DNA of 35,505 nt from Succinivibrionaceae bacterium UBA3769 (GCA_002372325.1 DFFT01000068.1:1-35505); one strand, 5' to 3'. Shown: positions 24,246-33,200, numbered from the stretch's first letter. The notes: generated by a model not told the origin, from the sequence alone. Program-made: numbers and translations.

Positions 24246-24455
24246 TTTATCCTCTTTATTCTGCCATTTCCTTGATACTCCGGACAGGTAAGTATAGCCG
24301 TTACCAGAGCCGGCACAACGATTTTGTAAACCGCACCTGAAATCCCCAGGAGACCGCTTGCCTCCCGAACCTGATTTCCTGCGATGGCGGCTGTCCGCCG
24401 CAGCTTCCTGCCAGAGCAGCTCTGATATTGAACCTGTGAAGAGCTCTGTTATAGA

Positions 24456-24484
24456 ATAATAACCGGCATTATGGTAAAATTCAA
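24456..24484 (-). promoter_or_regulatory. Probable ligA promoter
   Basis: On the minus strand, TTGAAT is 17 bp from TATTAT (five of six to TATAAT). It lies about 210 bp before the ligA start, implying a long leader. The rest of the 437-bp gap between ligA and endA shows no gene that I can support. Confidence 0.45.
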
Positions 24485-24682
24485 TACTTTTAACAGATAG
24501 ATTTAGTAAAGCGGATTTATTGTATTCGCGTTTGTTTTCCGGCGGTATCCCGGTGCCATATCATTGCCATGGAAGACTGCACGCTAAGTTCATTGCATTA
24601 GTATCCTTGATTAAAAGATAAATTATTCCTTAACCAGTACAGGCATGTTAAAATAAGTTAAATTTATCACCGGATTCAGAAA

Positions 24683-25609
24683 ATGTTCTCTCCTGTCAAG
24701 CTGCTGCTCTTCCTGAAAAAATTTACTTACCGGACATTCCTGACAGCCGTGATAGCCGCGGATATCGCCGGGATGTCGTCCCTGCTCCTTATCTGCATCC
24801 GCCCGGATATTCATCGAAATCTGGTCTCCGTGTTCCGGGATCTCAGCGGTTTTGCGGGGATCCCTTTTCCGCCCCTCCATGAAATGCCCCGGCCTGCCCC
24901 AGCCGCGGACTCCGCCCCCGGCTCCCGGGAAACGCCATCATATCACCCTCTCGCGGATCCCCGGCAGCAGTATATTCCGTTTGAAAAGTCCAAAAGAGAG
25001 CTCATCAGAATCTACCGGGAGGCTCCGGTGCCGGAAACCTTCTACTGCCGCTGCCCTCTTATCTTCCGAAACGGCAAAATCTACCCGGATATCGCCTCCT
25101 GCGGCTACAAAATCAGAAAACAGGAAAAACGCGCCCGCCGCATCGAATGGGAGCATATTGTGCCGGCCTCCTGGTTCGGCGGGCTGATGGCGTGCTGGAA
25201 ACAGGGCGGCCGCAATAACTGCAACAACGTGCCGGAATTTGAAATCATGGCCGGAGACATGCATAACCTGGCCCCGGCAGTGGGAGAAGTCAACGATGAC
25301 CGGAAGGCCTACCGCTACCGGCAGTTTCCCCATCCGGAGCAGTCTGTCTACGGGAAGTGCCGGTTTTTCATATCGGAGGATAAGCCCAGAGCTGCAGAGC
25401 CGCCGGAATACACCCGGGGCTTTATCGCCCGATCCTTCAAATATATGGCCAGACAGCACGGACTTAAGTTTTCCAAAGGGGATCGGCAGTTTATGGAGAT
25501 CTGGGACAAAAAATACCCGCCGGACGCCTGGGAATGCCGAAGAAACCAGCTTATCAAACAGGTTCAGGGAAATGACAATCCCTTCGTAACCGCAAAATGC
25601 CGCGAGTGA
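24683..25609 (+). CDS. endA: Endonuclease I (EndA family), membrane-anchored form
   Basis: A non-specific periplasmic DNase of the EndA/NucM family. The core (about 103-305) aligns with E. coli EndA: TFYCRCPL, SCGYKIRKQEKRARRIEWEHIVPASWFG (His158), CWKQGGRNNC, DMHNLAPAVGEVNDDR (about 192-207), YGKC, RGFIARSFKYM, DAWEC and NPFV at the end. The paired cysteines that form disulphides in the periplasm are kept. Unlike E. coli EndA (235 aa, cleaved signal), this 308-residue protein starts with a hydrophobic segment (about 17-39) and a proline-rich spacer of about 60 residues. It may stay tethered to the inner membrane. Ribosome-binding site weak. Convergent with fliR. Confidence 0.93.
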   Translation: MFSPVKLLLFLKKFTYRTFLTAVIAADIAGMSSLLLICIRPDIHRNLVSVFRDLSGFAGIPFPPLHEMPRPAPAADSAPGSRETPSYHPLADPRQQYIPFEKSKRELIRIYREAPVPETFYCRCPLIFRNGKIYPDIASCGYKIRKQEKRARRIEWEHIVPASWFGGLMACWKQGGRNNCNNVPEFEIMAGDMHNLAPAVGEVNDDRKAYRYRQFPHPEQSVYGKCRFFISEDKPRAAEPPEYTRGFIARSFKYMARQHGLKFSKGDRQFMEIWDKKYPPDAWECRRNQLIKQVQGNDNPFVTAKCRE

Positions 25610-25670
25610 ATAAAGAGCCGTCAAGCCTCATGGCTAAAGGCCGCTTGAAGTAAAGCGGGAACAGAAGCTC

Positions 25671-26465
25671 TTAAAAAATGCCCGGGCAGGAGGTGTTTAT
25701 CAGGGAACAGGAAAGGTCAAACACCCGGTTCATGGCCTCGTTCCAGTGCCGGAGAAAGCCGGTCAGCACCAGCCGGAGCACAATGAGACCGCAGAGCAGG
25801 GAGACCGCAAAACCCAGGCTGAAGATATTAAGCTGCGGGGCCGCTCTTGTCATGACGCCGAAGGTAAAGTTCACCAGGAGCATGGCGCAGATGGAGCTCA
25901 GAGACAGGGACAGCGCCAGGGAAAACATCAGGCTCCCGAAACGGGCGAATTCCATAAAGGGGATGCTGAAAAAGCCCGCAAAGCCCACCGGGAGGGTAAC
26001 AAAGCTTTCCGCCAGAAGCCGGAACAGCACCAGATGGCCGTTCACCGCAAAAAAGAGAATGGTAGCCAGCACCGAAAAAAACTGCCCCACCACCGGGGTA
26101 TTGGAACCGGACACCGGATCCACCAGGGAGGCAAAGCCCAGACCTGTCTGCATGGCCACCACCTGTCCGGCCACCACGAAGATCTGGGAAATAAACTGGG
26201 TGACGTACCCCATCATAATGCCGATAATGATCTGATAGCCCGCCAGAAGAAAGAAGCCCGGACTCATGAGATCCGGGATATTCCGCATTTCCGGAACCAT
26301 GGGATAGATAATGACGGTAAGAGCCAGGGAAAGTCCCAGCTTCACAATGGAGGGCACGCTCCGGGAGCCCAGAGCGAACATGGCCATGACACAGGAGGAA
26401 ATGCGCAGAAACGGCAATATCAGAGATGCCAGAAAGGAGAGCAACATTTCCTCTGAAAATACCAT
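25671..26465 (-). CDS. fliR: Flagellar export apparatus protein FliR
   Basis: An integral-membrane subunit of the flagellar type III export gate. The 264-residue protein has about six hydrophobic segments. Family features are MQTGLGFASLVDPVSGSNTPVVGQFF, NGHLVLFRLLAESF and NFTFGVMTRAAPQLNIFSLGFAVSLLCG. The start at 26465 has AAGGGAT. It is the last gene of the fliL-R unit, 46 bp after fliQ; no flhB follows, since endA lies convergent. Confidence 0.95.
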   Translation of the reverse strand: MVFSEEMLLSFLASLILPFLRISSCVMAMFALGSRSVPSIVKLGLSLALTVIIYPMVPEMRNIPDLMSPGFFLLAGYQIIIGIMMGYVTQFISQIFVVAGQVVAMQTGLGFASLVDPVSGSNTPVVGQFFSVLATILFFAVNGHLVLFRLLAESFVTLPVGFAGFFSIPFMEFARFGSLMFSLALSLSLSSICAMLLVNFTFGVMTRAAPQLNIFSLGFAVSLLCGLIVLRLVLTGFLRHWNEAMNRVFDLSCSLINTSCPGIF

Positions 26466-26511
26466 TTATCCCTTTTCCCCCGCCTTGGTTCTTAACCTTG
26501 CCCGCCCCGGT

Positions 26512-26781
26512 TCAGCCGATAACCGAGGGGATCAGCTCCACCAGATGCCGGAAAAAGCTCATCAGCTTTTCCAGGCCCCAGTGGGCTCCCAGAGCCAGAG
26601 CTACCACGGTTATCAGAAGACGGGGCAGAAAGCTCAGGGTCTGTTCGTTGATGGAGGTCGCCGCCTGAAACACGGCCACCAGAAGTCCCACGGCCAGAGA
26701 GGGCAGGATGGAGGCTGCCACCAGCACCGTCACCACCCACAAAGCCTCTCTGACGATATCCACAAAGACCTCGGGATTCAC
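26512..26781 (-). CDS. fliQ: Flagellar export apparatus protein FliQ
   Basis: A small export-gate subunit with two membrane helices (89 aa, the usual family length). The protein begins (M)NPEVFVDIVREALWVV and contains ILPSLAVGLLVAVFQAATSINEQTLSFLPRLL, the FliQ signature. The start is a GTG at 26781 with GGGAGGA five bases upstream; the open frame extends further up inside fliP but is not used. It begins one base after the fliP stop, so the two are translationally coupled. Confidence 0.95.
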   Translation of the reverse strand: MNPEVFVDIVREALWVVTVLVAASILPSLAVGLLVAVFQAATSINEQTLSFLPRLLITVVALALGAHWGLEKLMSFFRHLVELIPSVIG

Positions 26782-26782
26782 G

Positions 26783-27538
26783 CTATCCTCCCAGACCGAA
26801 GCTGGACACCAGACTGCCCATGATAAGAGACCAGCCGTCCACCAGCACAAACAACATGATCTTGAAGGGCAGGGACACAATCATGGGAGACAGCATCATC
26901 ATGCCCATGGCCATGAGAATGCTGGCCACCACGAGATCGATGACCAGAAACGGCAGAAACAGCATAAAGCCCATCTGAAAGGCCGTTTTAAGCTCGCTGA
27001 CCATAAAGGCCGGGATCAGCACCTTCAGGGGCACCTGCTCCTTGGTCTCGTAAACCTCTCCCGCAAATTCGGCAAAGACCCCGATATCATGAGGCCGGGT
27101 CTGGGAAAGCATGAAGTTCTTCATGGGGATCTTGGCGTTTTCCAGAGCCTGCGGGGCCGTGATTTCATCATTCATGTAGGGTTGCAGGGCTTTAGTGTTA
27201 ATTTCGTCCAGCACCGGACTCATAATGAAAAATGACAGAAAAAGAGCAATGCCCACAATGATCTGGTTGGACGGGGTGGTCTGAAGTCCCAGAGCCTGCC
27301 GGAGAATGGCCAGCACCACCACGATGCGGGTAAAGCTGGTCATCATGATCAGAATGGCCGGCAGAAAGGACAGGGCCGTCATCAGAAGGAGCACCTGCAA
27401 GGTCAGGGAATACTCCTGCGAACCGTCGGCATTGGTGGTCACCGTAACGGCATTAAGGGTAAGATCCCGGGCCAGCGCCGGCTCCGCCCCCCAGAGAAAA
27501 ATCAGCGCTGCCAGCAGAATACCAAGAATTTTTTTCAA
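26783..27538 (-). CDS. fliP: Flagellar export apparatus protein FliP
   Basis: The core subunit of the type III export gate. The 251-residue protein has a cleavable signal peptide (MKKILGILLAALIFLWGAEPALA). Conserved blocks are MTSFTRIVVVLAILRQALGLQTTPSNQIIVGIALFLSFFIM, then LIPAFMVSELKTAFQMGF and LPFKIMLFVLVDGW. The start is a TTG at 27538 placed five bases after an AGGAGG; this yields the normal Lys-Lys signal-peptide N-terminus. An open frame reaches a TTG at 27574 but has no comparable support. FliN ends 174 bp upstream with no fliO between. Confidence 0.94.
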   Translation of the reverse strand: MKKILGILLAALIFLWGAEPALARDLTLNAVTVTTNADGSQEYSLTLQVLLLMTALSFLPAILIMMTSFTRIVVVLAILRQALGLQTTPSNQIIVGIALFLSFFIMSPVLDEINTKALQPYMNDEITAPQALENAKIPMKNFMLSQTRPHDIGVFAEFAGEVYETKEQVPLKVLIPAFMVSELKTAFQMGFMLFLPFLVIDLVVASILMAMGMMMLSPMIVSLPFKIMLFVLVDGWSLIMGSLVSSFGLGG

Positions 27539-27712
27539 ATCATACCTCCTCTCCTCCCGCGGGATAAGCGCCAAAGGGATCTTCGGAAAACGACTCTGCG
27601 CATCAGAGGACAGCCGAACAGAAGAACAGCCGAATAAACGATCCGGGCATCATATCCGGAACCGGACAGCGCCGCTGGAGATCCCGGGTCTCGGCGCGTC
27701 TTTTCTGCTTCT

Positions 27713-28105
27713 CTACTTCAGCTTCTTTATGCGTTCAATCTGACTGATAACGTCGGTAAGACGGATACCGAACTTGTCATTTACCACTACCACTTCCCCG
27801 TGGGCAATCAGGGTGCCGTTAACCAGCACATCCAGGGGCTCGCCGGCCACCCGATCCAGCTCCACCACGGAGCCCTGATTCAGCTGCAGCAGGTTGCGGA
27901 TGGTAATCTGGGAACGGCCGACCTCCATGGTAATGGTAACCGGAATATCCATAATGGCATCAAGCTTGGCCTGTTCCTCGGGGGTGACAGGCTTTTTTTC
28001 AGACTGGGAAAAGTCTTCGAATTCCGCCTTCTTAGGCTCGTCAGAAAGCTCCACGCCTTTCTGCTCCTTCAAGGCCTCTGCCCATACATCATCAATATCT
28101 GACAT
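27713..28105 (-). CDS. fliN: Flagellar motor switch protein FliN
   Basis: A C-ring subunit that works with FliM in rotation switching and as an export docking site. The 130-residue protein has an acidic variable N-terminus (MSDIDDVWAEALKEQ) and a C-terminal SPOA domain: IMDIPVTITMEVGRSQITIRNLLQLNQGSVVELDRVAGEPLDVLVNG then GEVVVVNDKFGIRLTDVIS. The start at 28105 has GGAGC and matches family N-termini; the frame reaches 28117. It lies 47 bp after fliM. Confidence 0.95.
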   Translation of the reverse strand: MSDIDDVWAEALKEQKGVELSDEPKKAEFEDFSQSEKKPVTPEEQAKLDAIMDIPVTITMEVGRSQITIRNLLQLNQGSVVELDRVAGEPLDVLVNGTLIAHGEVVVVNDKFGIRLTDVISQIERIKKLK

Positions 28106-28152
28106 TTTGCGCTCCATGTAATTGTTCCGGAACTGAAGGCTGATTTTCCGAC

Positions 28153-29217
28153 TCAGGCTTCAGTTTCCTGCTGTTCTTCGGATTCCTCATTCTGAGATCC
28201 CCGGTGCCGCCGGAGCACCAGAGCCAGCTCGTTCTTCATAAACTCCGGACGCTTGATCTGCTCGGTTATCTTAATGGCCAGCTTTTCATCAGTGCGGCCC
28301 AGCTTGGCGTGATAGGTGGGCAGATCCTCCACAAATACCAGAGTATGATCCGGCAGCTTTACCGGAATAATCATGCCCGGCTTAAAGTTTTCAATATCCC
28401 GAAGGGTAAGCTGAAATTCCATAAGCTGCACCTTAAGGCCCACCTTAACTCCCATGACCTCTTCCCGGAGAGCCTTGCTCCAGCGAATGTCGGTGTCGCC
28501 CTTGTCAGACTGCACGCCGGCATCCAGAAGCTCGCGGATCGGCTCCACCATGGAATAAGGCATCGCAATATGAAAATCCCCGCCGCCGCCGTCCAGCTCG
28601 ATATGGAAGGAATTGATGACAATAACCTCTGTGGGGCTGACGATGTTGGCCATGGCCGGGTTTACTTCGCTGTCCAGGTATTCGAATTCCACATCCATAA
28701 CCGGAGACCAGGCTTCCCGGTAATCCTCAAAGATTATCTTCATGAGCATCTGGATAATGCGTCTTTCGGTGGGGGTGAATTCGCGGCCCTCGATTTTGGC
28801 GCGGTACCGGCCGTCGCCGCCGAAGAAATTCTCCACCATGATAAAGACCAGCCGGGCCTCCATGGTGATAAGCCCCGTGCCCTTAAGAGGCCGGAAACGC
28901 ACCATGTTAAGACTGGTGGGAACGAACAGGGTATGCACGTATTCGCCGAATTTAATCATCTGAACGCCGTTTATGGAAACCTCGGCGGTGCGGCGCATCA
29001 TATTGAAGAGGGAAATACGAAGATGTCTGGCAAAACGTTCGTTCACCAGCTCCAGAGTGGGCATGCGCCCGCGGACTATGCGATCCTGAGCGGCAAAATC
29101 ATATCTGGCAAAACCGCCGTCGCTGCCGCTGTCGTCCTGTTCCGGTTCCTCCTGCGGCACGTCGTCAACGCCATGGAGGAGCGCGTCAATTTCATCCTGA
29201 CTTAAAATATCAGACAC
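28153..29217 (-). CDS. fliM: Flagellar motor switch protein FliM
   Basis: A C-ring protein that binds phosphorylated CheY and sets rotation direction. The 354-residue protein starts with the CheY-binding peptide LSQDEIDALLHG. The middle domain contains ARHLRISLFNMMRRTAEVS, FGEYVHTLFVPTSLN, GLITMEARLVFIMVENFFGGDGR and EFTPTERRIIQMLM. The C-terminal SPOA domain spans about 255-330. The start is a GTG at 29217. It lies 18 bp after fliL. Confidence 0.96.
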   Translation of the reverse strand: MSDILSQDEIDALLHGVDDVPQEEPEQDDSGSDGGFARYDFAAQDRIVRGRMPTLELVNERFARHLRISLFNMMRRTAEVSINGVQMIKFGEYVHTLFVPTSLNMVRFRPLKGTGLITMEARLVFIMVENFFGGDGRYRAKIEGREFTPTERRIIQMLMKIIFEDYREAWSPVMDVEFEYLDSEVNPAMANIVSPTEVIVINSFHIELDGGGGDFHIAMPYSMVEPIRELLDAGVQSDKGDTDIRWSKALREEVMGVKVGLKVQLMEFQLTLRDIENFKPGMIIPVKLPDHTLVFVEDLPTYHAKLGRTDEKLAIKITEQIKRPEFMKNELALVLRRHRGSQNEESEEQQETEA

Positions 29218-29235
29218 TTTGTCAGCCCTGCCCTG

Positions 29236-29763
29236 TTACTGCATTACAAAATCGGTAAAAAGAACCTTTTCCACCACCGGCTTCCCGGTTTCCTTCAGCA
29301 TAGCCTCCTGAACCTCCTTAAGGCAGGCAGCCTTAACCTCCCGGCGGCCTTCTATCATATTGTAGATGTCCGGCTGGTTCTGGTACTTGTACAGCACCTC
29401 GCTGATGGCATTCTTTATCAGAGGTTCATGCAGCGTGGCCAAGTCCAGATTATCCTGGGAGTTCACGGTGATCTGCATTTTTACCTGCATCATGCGGTGT
29501 CTGGGCTTGGTGGGGATCTGGATGACAAACGGCTTTTTGATGTTGAGATAAAGGATCTCGGGAATGCCGGGAGCAGGAGCGCCCGGAAGCTGAACCTGCG
29601 GCTCCTCGGCGGATCCGGAGTCGCCGCCGAAAAGAGCCACGGCAGCCCCGCCGCCGCCCAGAAGAAGCACTGCGGCCGCAATGATGATAATAAGCAGCTT
29701 TTTCTTTTTTCCGCTGTCCTCTCCCCCGAGGTTAAGCTGCTGTTCCTGATTTCCGTCCGCCAT
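29236..29763 (-). CDS. fliL: Flagellar basal-body protein FliL
   Basis: An inner-membrane protein that surrounds the stator units and supports torque. The 175-residue protein has a short cytoplasmic lead (acidic/Gln-rich, KKKK), one membrane helix (about 24-46) and a periplasmic domain with LNIKKPFVIQIPTKPRHRMMQVKMQITV, LATLHEPLIKNAISEVL and KVLFTDFVMQ at the end. It opens the fliL-M-N-P-Q-R unit. The secreted paralogue at 4629 shares the periplasmic pattern. Confidence 0.94.
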   Translation of the reverse strand: MADGNQEQQLNLGGEDSGKKKKLLIIIIAAAVLLLGGGGAAVALFGGDSGSAEEPQVQLPGAPAPGIPEILYLNIKKPFVIQIPTKPRHRMMQVKMQITVNSQDNLDLATLHEPLIKNAISEVLYKYQNQPDIYNMIEGRREVKAACLKEVQEAMLKETGKPVVEKVLFTDFVMQ

Positions 29764-29925
29764 AATTCCGTCCCGTTATCGCGCTGATTCCGCCCTATGT
29801 GTTCCTGAAAATAACCCGGACATGCTTTTGCCGCCAAAGTCACCCCGGTTCCGGGCCTTGCTTCTCATATTCTATCTTTAAACCGGAAAGCAAAGGCAGA
29901 TCAAAGCCGGAATTGTAGCAAATTT

Positions 29926-29941
29926 TGCGAATTTCCCGCCA
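29926..29941 (-). promoter_or_regulatory. Possible sigma-54 promoter for the fliL-R unit
   Basis: TGGCGGGAAATTCGCA on the minus strand keeps GG and GC with ten bases between, but differs from consensus at two other usual positions. It lies about 163 bp before fliL in the 308-bp gap after fliK. It is weaker than the four promoters at 33069-35402. Confidence 0.35.
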
Positions 29942-30023
29942 TCTCGGAGATCCTGAGACTCCCTGCGCCGGAAAATGCTCCGGAGATCCCGGGAAAAGCC
30001 CCCAGGGGCAAGGAAAAGGAAAC

Positions 30024-30058
30024 GAAAAATAAGCCCCGAAGGGATCAGCCTCCGGGGC
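30024..30058 (-). terminator. Rho-independent terminator after fliK
   Basis: On the minus strand GCCCCGGAGG pairs with CCTTCGGGGC (one G-T pair) around CTGATC, followed by TTATTTTT. It starts 14 bp after the fliK stop and separates fliK from fliL. Confidence 0.8.
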
Positions 30059-30071
30059 CGGCGGCCTCCTG

Positions 30072-33014
30072 TTACCAGAATTTCCGGATTCCGGATGCAC
30101 CCGAAAGAGTATCCAGAGCTCCCTTAAGGCTGTCCTGCCACTCGGCATGTCTGCCGGATCTGGCCAGACGTCTCAGGGAATTCTCCCATTCCCGTTCCGC
30201 TCTTTCCCGGCCGCGGGATTCCCCGCCGCTTTCCTGATCCACGGTATGTCCCTCAAGACTGATGCCGGACTCGGCCAGACTGTCTCTGAGCCGATCCATG
30301 CTCTGAGAAAGAACCTCCCGGGCCTCGGAGCTCTGTACCGCAAAATGCACCCGGGCTTTGCCGGAGTCTCCCATTTCCACTTCGATCTTAAGGTGTCCCA
30401 GCCTTTCCGGAGTGAGGGCGATTTCCACCTTCCGGAGGTTGCGGGCAGCCATGCGGAGCACCTGCTCCCGGAGCCTCTCGGCATTCTCTCTGGGCTGTCC
30501 CTCAAAAAGCCGCACAGCTCCGGTCAGGGCGGCGCTGTCAGCTTCCTGAGCGCTTCCGCCGATTCCGAAAAACCCTTTCCCGAAAATGCTGCCGAAGCTC
30601 CCGGTTCCGGCGGCGGGAGCGCTGCTGCGGTGATTCCCGCCTGGAATAAGTCCCTCGCGAGATCCGGAGGAACGCTGATCCTCTGCGAAGCTCCCGCTCT
30701 CTCCGGCCTCATCTCCCCCGGTCTCAGCGCCGGCAGAAATCATGGCGCTGCTGTCCGGCAGAGTCTCTCCGGCGGCATCCTCCTGAAGACCGCTGTCAGG
30801 AAGCGCTGTCAAAGCTTCCGGCTCCCCGAAGAAGACCGGAGCGGCGCTCACAATGCCGGTGCTGACACTCTTCTGAGCCATAAGGAGATTCAGGGCATCC
30901 AGAGCGGCGCCGTTTTCCCGGACACCTGCTGCCTCAAGTCCCAGGCCGGCGGCGCGGATTGCGGGAGCATGAGCCTCGCATACCGTCATGCTTTTAAGAC
31001 CGGTTATTTTGCTGAGAGATCTGAGATCCGGAACGCTTTCAGAAGATTCCCTGGCATTATCCGGCATTTTGGCGGCAAGCTTACCGGAAGGTTCTTCCCG
31101 TTTAACAGCTTCCCGGCCGGCAAACTGATTCCCTGCGGCGCTTTCAGAAGCGGGGGCAGCCCTGTCCCCTGAAGGCTGTTCCGGGGCCGGAGCCCGCTGA
31201 GATGAAAACATGCGCTCCTGAGAAGCGGCAGCGTTTTCTGAAACCGGAGCTTCGTCTCCCCGGGAAGGAGCAGCATCTGATACCAGAGGGTTCCCGGAAG
31301 CCGCCGTCTTAAGATACGGGGCTTCAGGAGCGGAATCAGGGCTGCTTTCGGGATTCGCAAAGTCCGGCGCCTCCTTTGCCGGAGAAACGGCTCCCGGAGA
31401 GGCAGCAGCGGACACATAATTCTCCCCGAGGTCTTCGCGGATGGTCATAAAAACCGGTTCTGCCGGCGCTGCGGCTCCGGCCTTCGGCTGCGAACCGGTC
31501 ATGACCGCCTCAGGATGGCTCTTTTCCGGGGACACAGCCGCAGCATTCTCATGGGAATTCTCCGGAATTGCCCGGGCGGGAGCGGCAGCAACAGCCGGAT
31601 CTGAGACGGCTTCCTGAGAAACCATTGCGGATACTTCAAAAGGCTCTGCCAGCTTAAGCTCGGGGGAAAGCCCCGAAACCGGCTCTTTACCATAGACATC
31701 TGCGGAAGCAAGGGTTTCCGGCTTTGCCGCTGTCATGCCGGCAGCGTTCTCAGGAACGGCGCTTTCCTTTGCTGATACCGGAATCATATCATCTCCCGGG
31801 ACATAAACCATCTCCGGCGCGCTGCTTTTCCAGTCAGCGGCATTTATCACTGCATGTCCCGCAGCATTTCCAGCGGCAACGCGGGGCTGTACCCGGTAAT
31901 CAGAAGCCATTTCTGCTGTCTTTTCATCAGTCTTTATTTCCGGATGCTCTGCGGCTCTGGCCTTGAAGGTTACCGTGGCGCTTTCGCCGGCATCACTGAC
32001 AGCGCTTCCGGAAACATTATCACGGGACAGCGCACCGGCAGCCGGCAGATCTTTATCCTCCGGCATGAGGTCAGGGATGACCCGGTAACTATGAGCTTCC
32101 GCGGAAGTATCCCGAATCAGAGCTTCAGAAGCCGCAGGGATTAAAGTTTCAGCGGCATTCCAATTCAAGGCTGCAGATGCAGCTGCTAATGTAAAAGGCA
32201 TCTCCTCCGGAAGCTCCGGGGTAAGTCCGGGGGCGGCGGCGGTGATAGCGGCTTCCCTGAGCACGGGGACATCTCCCGTATCAGCAGAAATTTCCGGCGC
32301 ATAATAACCGGTAACAGCGGCGGAATCAGCGGCAGAAGCTGCTGCGGAATCGTCATTATCAGCATGAGATGACATCAGAACCGGATGAGAGGCTGCGGAA
32401 ACGGAGCTCTCCCCCGCCGGTGCGGTATTTCCCTGATTAAGAACGCTGATGAGATCCGAACTTAAAGCAGCTCCGGAAAGCGTCTCGTTTAAAGCGGTAA
32501 GAGCGGCGGAAAAAGCGGCAGGAAGATCCCGGTTCCCGCTATCCGACAAAGCGGCGTACCTCCGGAGATCCTCAGAGGAGATCTCCTCCCCGGCCCGGGA
32601 CAGGGGATCATAAAGCTCATAATCAGCGCTGGTAAGCTCTTCATTATAGAGCTTCTGGCTTAAATCATCATTGTCAGCGGCAAGGTCGTAGAAATCAGCC
32701 TCCTCGAAAGATTCCTCCCCGGATGCGGCAGTCTCATTTGCTTTGTCTTCCTTAGTTACCTCATTGCCATTAAGAGGCTTCAGATCGGCGGCAATCCGGA
32801 AAGCGGCAGTATCCTGAGTCTCCGGCAAAAAACTGCCGGCCGGTTCTGCAGTGATTTCCGGCATCCGGGCCTCGCTGTCTCCTTCATTCAGAAGACTCTT
32901 AAAGGAAATGCCGTGAGAAGTGTCGCTCCCGGAAATACCGGAGGCTCCGGCAAGCGGAGTTCCCAGAGTTAACAGGGATGAAGCACTGGAAAAATCTGCC
33001 ATAACAGGTAACAT
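30072..33014 (-). CDS. fliK: Flagellar hook-length control protein FliK (very long)
   Basis: FliK is exported through the flagellar type III system, measures hook length and triggers the substrate switch. The C-terminal domain (about 840-980) has the hook-length pattern LREQVLRMAARNLRKVEIALTPERLGHLKIEVEM...ARVHFAVQSSEAREVL. The other 830 residues are low-complexity, rich in Ala, Glu, Ser and Pro. At 980 aa it is more than twice the size of the E. coli protein (about 375). Near the N-terminus are GISFKSLLNEGD (35-46) and DFYDLAADNDDLSQ then LYNEELTSADYEL (107-134). Both are shared with the small proteins upstream. The start at 33014 has TTAAGGAA; a sigma-54 promoter and a leader hairpin precede it. 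Confidence 0.9.
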   Translation of the reverse strand: MLPVMADFSSASSLLTLGTPLAGASGISGSDTSHGISFKSLLNEGDSEARMPEITAEPAGSFLPETQDTAAFRIAADLKPLNGNEVTKEDKANETAASGEESFEEADFYDLAADNDDLSQKLYNEELTSADYELYDPLSRAGEEISSEDLRRYAALSDSGNRDLPAAFSAALTALNETLSGAALSSDLISVLNQGNTAPAGESSVSAASHPVLMSSHADNDDSAAASAADSAAVTGYYAPEISADTGDVPVLREAAITAAAPGLTPELPEEMPFTLAAASAALNWNAAETLIPAASEALIRDTSAEAHSYRVIPDLMPEDKDLPAAGALSRDNVSGSAVSDAGESATVTFKARAAEHPEIKTDEKTAEMASDYRVQPRVAAGNAAGHAVINAADWKSSAPEMVYVPGDDMIPVSAKESAVPENAAGMTAAKPETLASADVYGKEPVSGLSPELKLAEPFEVSAMVSQEAVSDPAVAAAPARAIPENSHENAAAVSPEKSHPEAVMTGSQPKAGAAAPAEPVFMTIREDLGENYVSAAASPGAVSPAKEAPDFANPESSPDSAPEAPYLKTAASGNPLVSDAAPSRGDEAPVSENAAASQERMFSSQRAPAPEQPSGDRAAPASESAAGNQFAGREAVKREEPSGKLAAKMPDNARESSESVPDLRSLSKITGLKSMTVCEAHAPAIRAAGLGLEAAGVRENGAALDALNLLMAQKSVSTGIVSAAPVFFGEPEALTALPDSGLQEDAAGETLPDSSAMISAGAETGGDEAGESGSFAEDQRSSGSREGLIPGGNHRSSAPAAGTGSFGSIFGKGFFGIGGSAQEADSAALTGAVRLFEGQPRENAERLREQVLRMAARNLRKVEIALTPERLGHLKIEVEMGDSGKARVHFAVQSSEAREVLSQSMDRLRDSLAESGISLEGHTVDQESGGESRGRERAEREWENSLRRLARSGRHAEWQDSLKGALDTLSGASGIRKFW

Positions 33015-33020
33015 TGCCGT

Positions 33021-33043
33021 TTCCTTAAGTCAATATCATGACT
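33021..33043 (-). promoter_or_regulatory. Leader hairpin abutting the fliK ribosome-binding site
   Basis: On the minus strand AGTCA and TGACT (5 bp) surround TGATAT and run straight into TTAAGGAA, seven bases before the fliK ATG. The same arrangement occurs before the three small genes upstream. It is either an RNA hairpin controlling translation or a DNA operator. Confidence 0.55.
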
Positions 33044-33068
33044 GCTTGCTGAAATACAGCATATTTGA

Positions 33069-33084
33069 TGCAATTAACCTGCCA
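33069..33084 (-). promoter_or_regulatory. Sigma-54 promoter of fliK
   Basis: TGGCAGGTTAATTGCA on the minus strand fits the TGGCAYR-N4-TTGCW consensus with one mismatch and has GG and GC ten bases apart. It lies 55 bp before the fliK start. Sigma-54 control of middle flagellar genes is known from Vibrio, Aeromonas and Pseudomonas. Confidence 0.7.
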
Positions 33085-33153
33085 GAAGATAACTTTCTTA
33101 AAAAAGAATTAAATGAGAGAAGCCGAATACTTGGCAGAGGTCACTTTTGAGCC

Positions 33154-33200
33154 AAAAAAAATGCAGAACCCCGGCCCCGCATAGAGGGAACCGCGGTTCT
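33154..33200 (-). terminator. Terminator after the 104-aa FliK-like gene
   Basis: On the minus strand AGAACCGCGG pairs with CCGGGGTTCT (one mismatch), followed by ATTTTTTTT. It begins 50 bp after the stop of the 104-aa gene and shows that gene to be its own transcription unit, separate from fliK. Confidence 0.6.

Noticed and set aside
28204..29205. Plus-strand open frame of 333 codons opposite fliM
   Set aside because: Antisense shadow of fliM, His-rich and without any family pattern.
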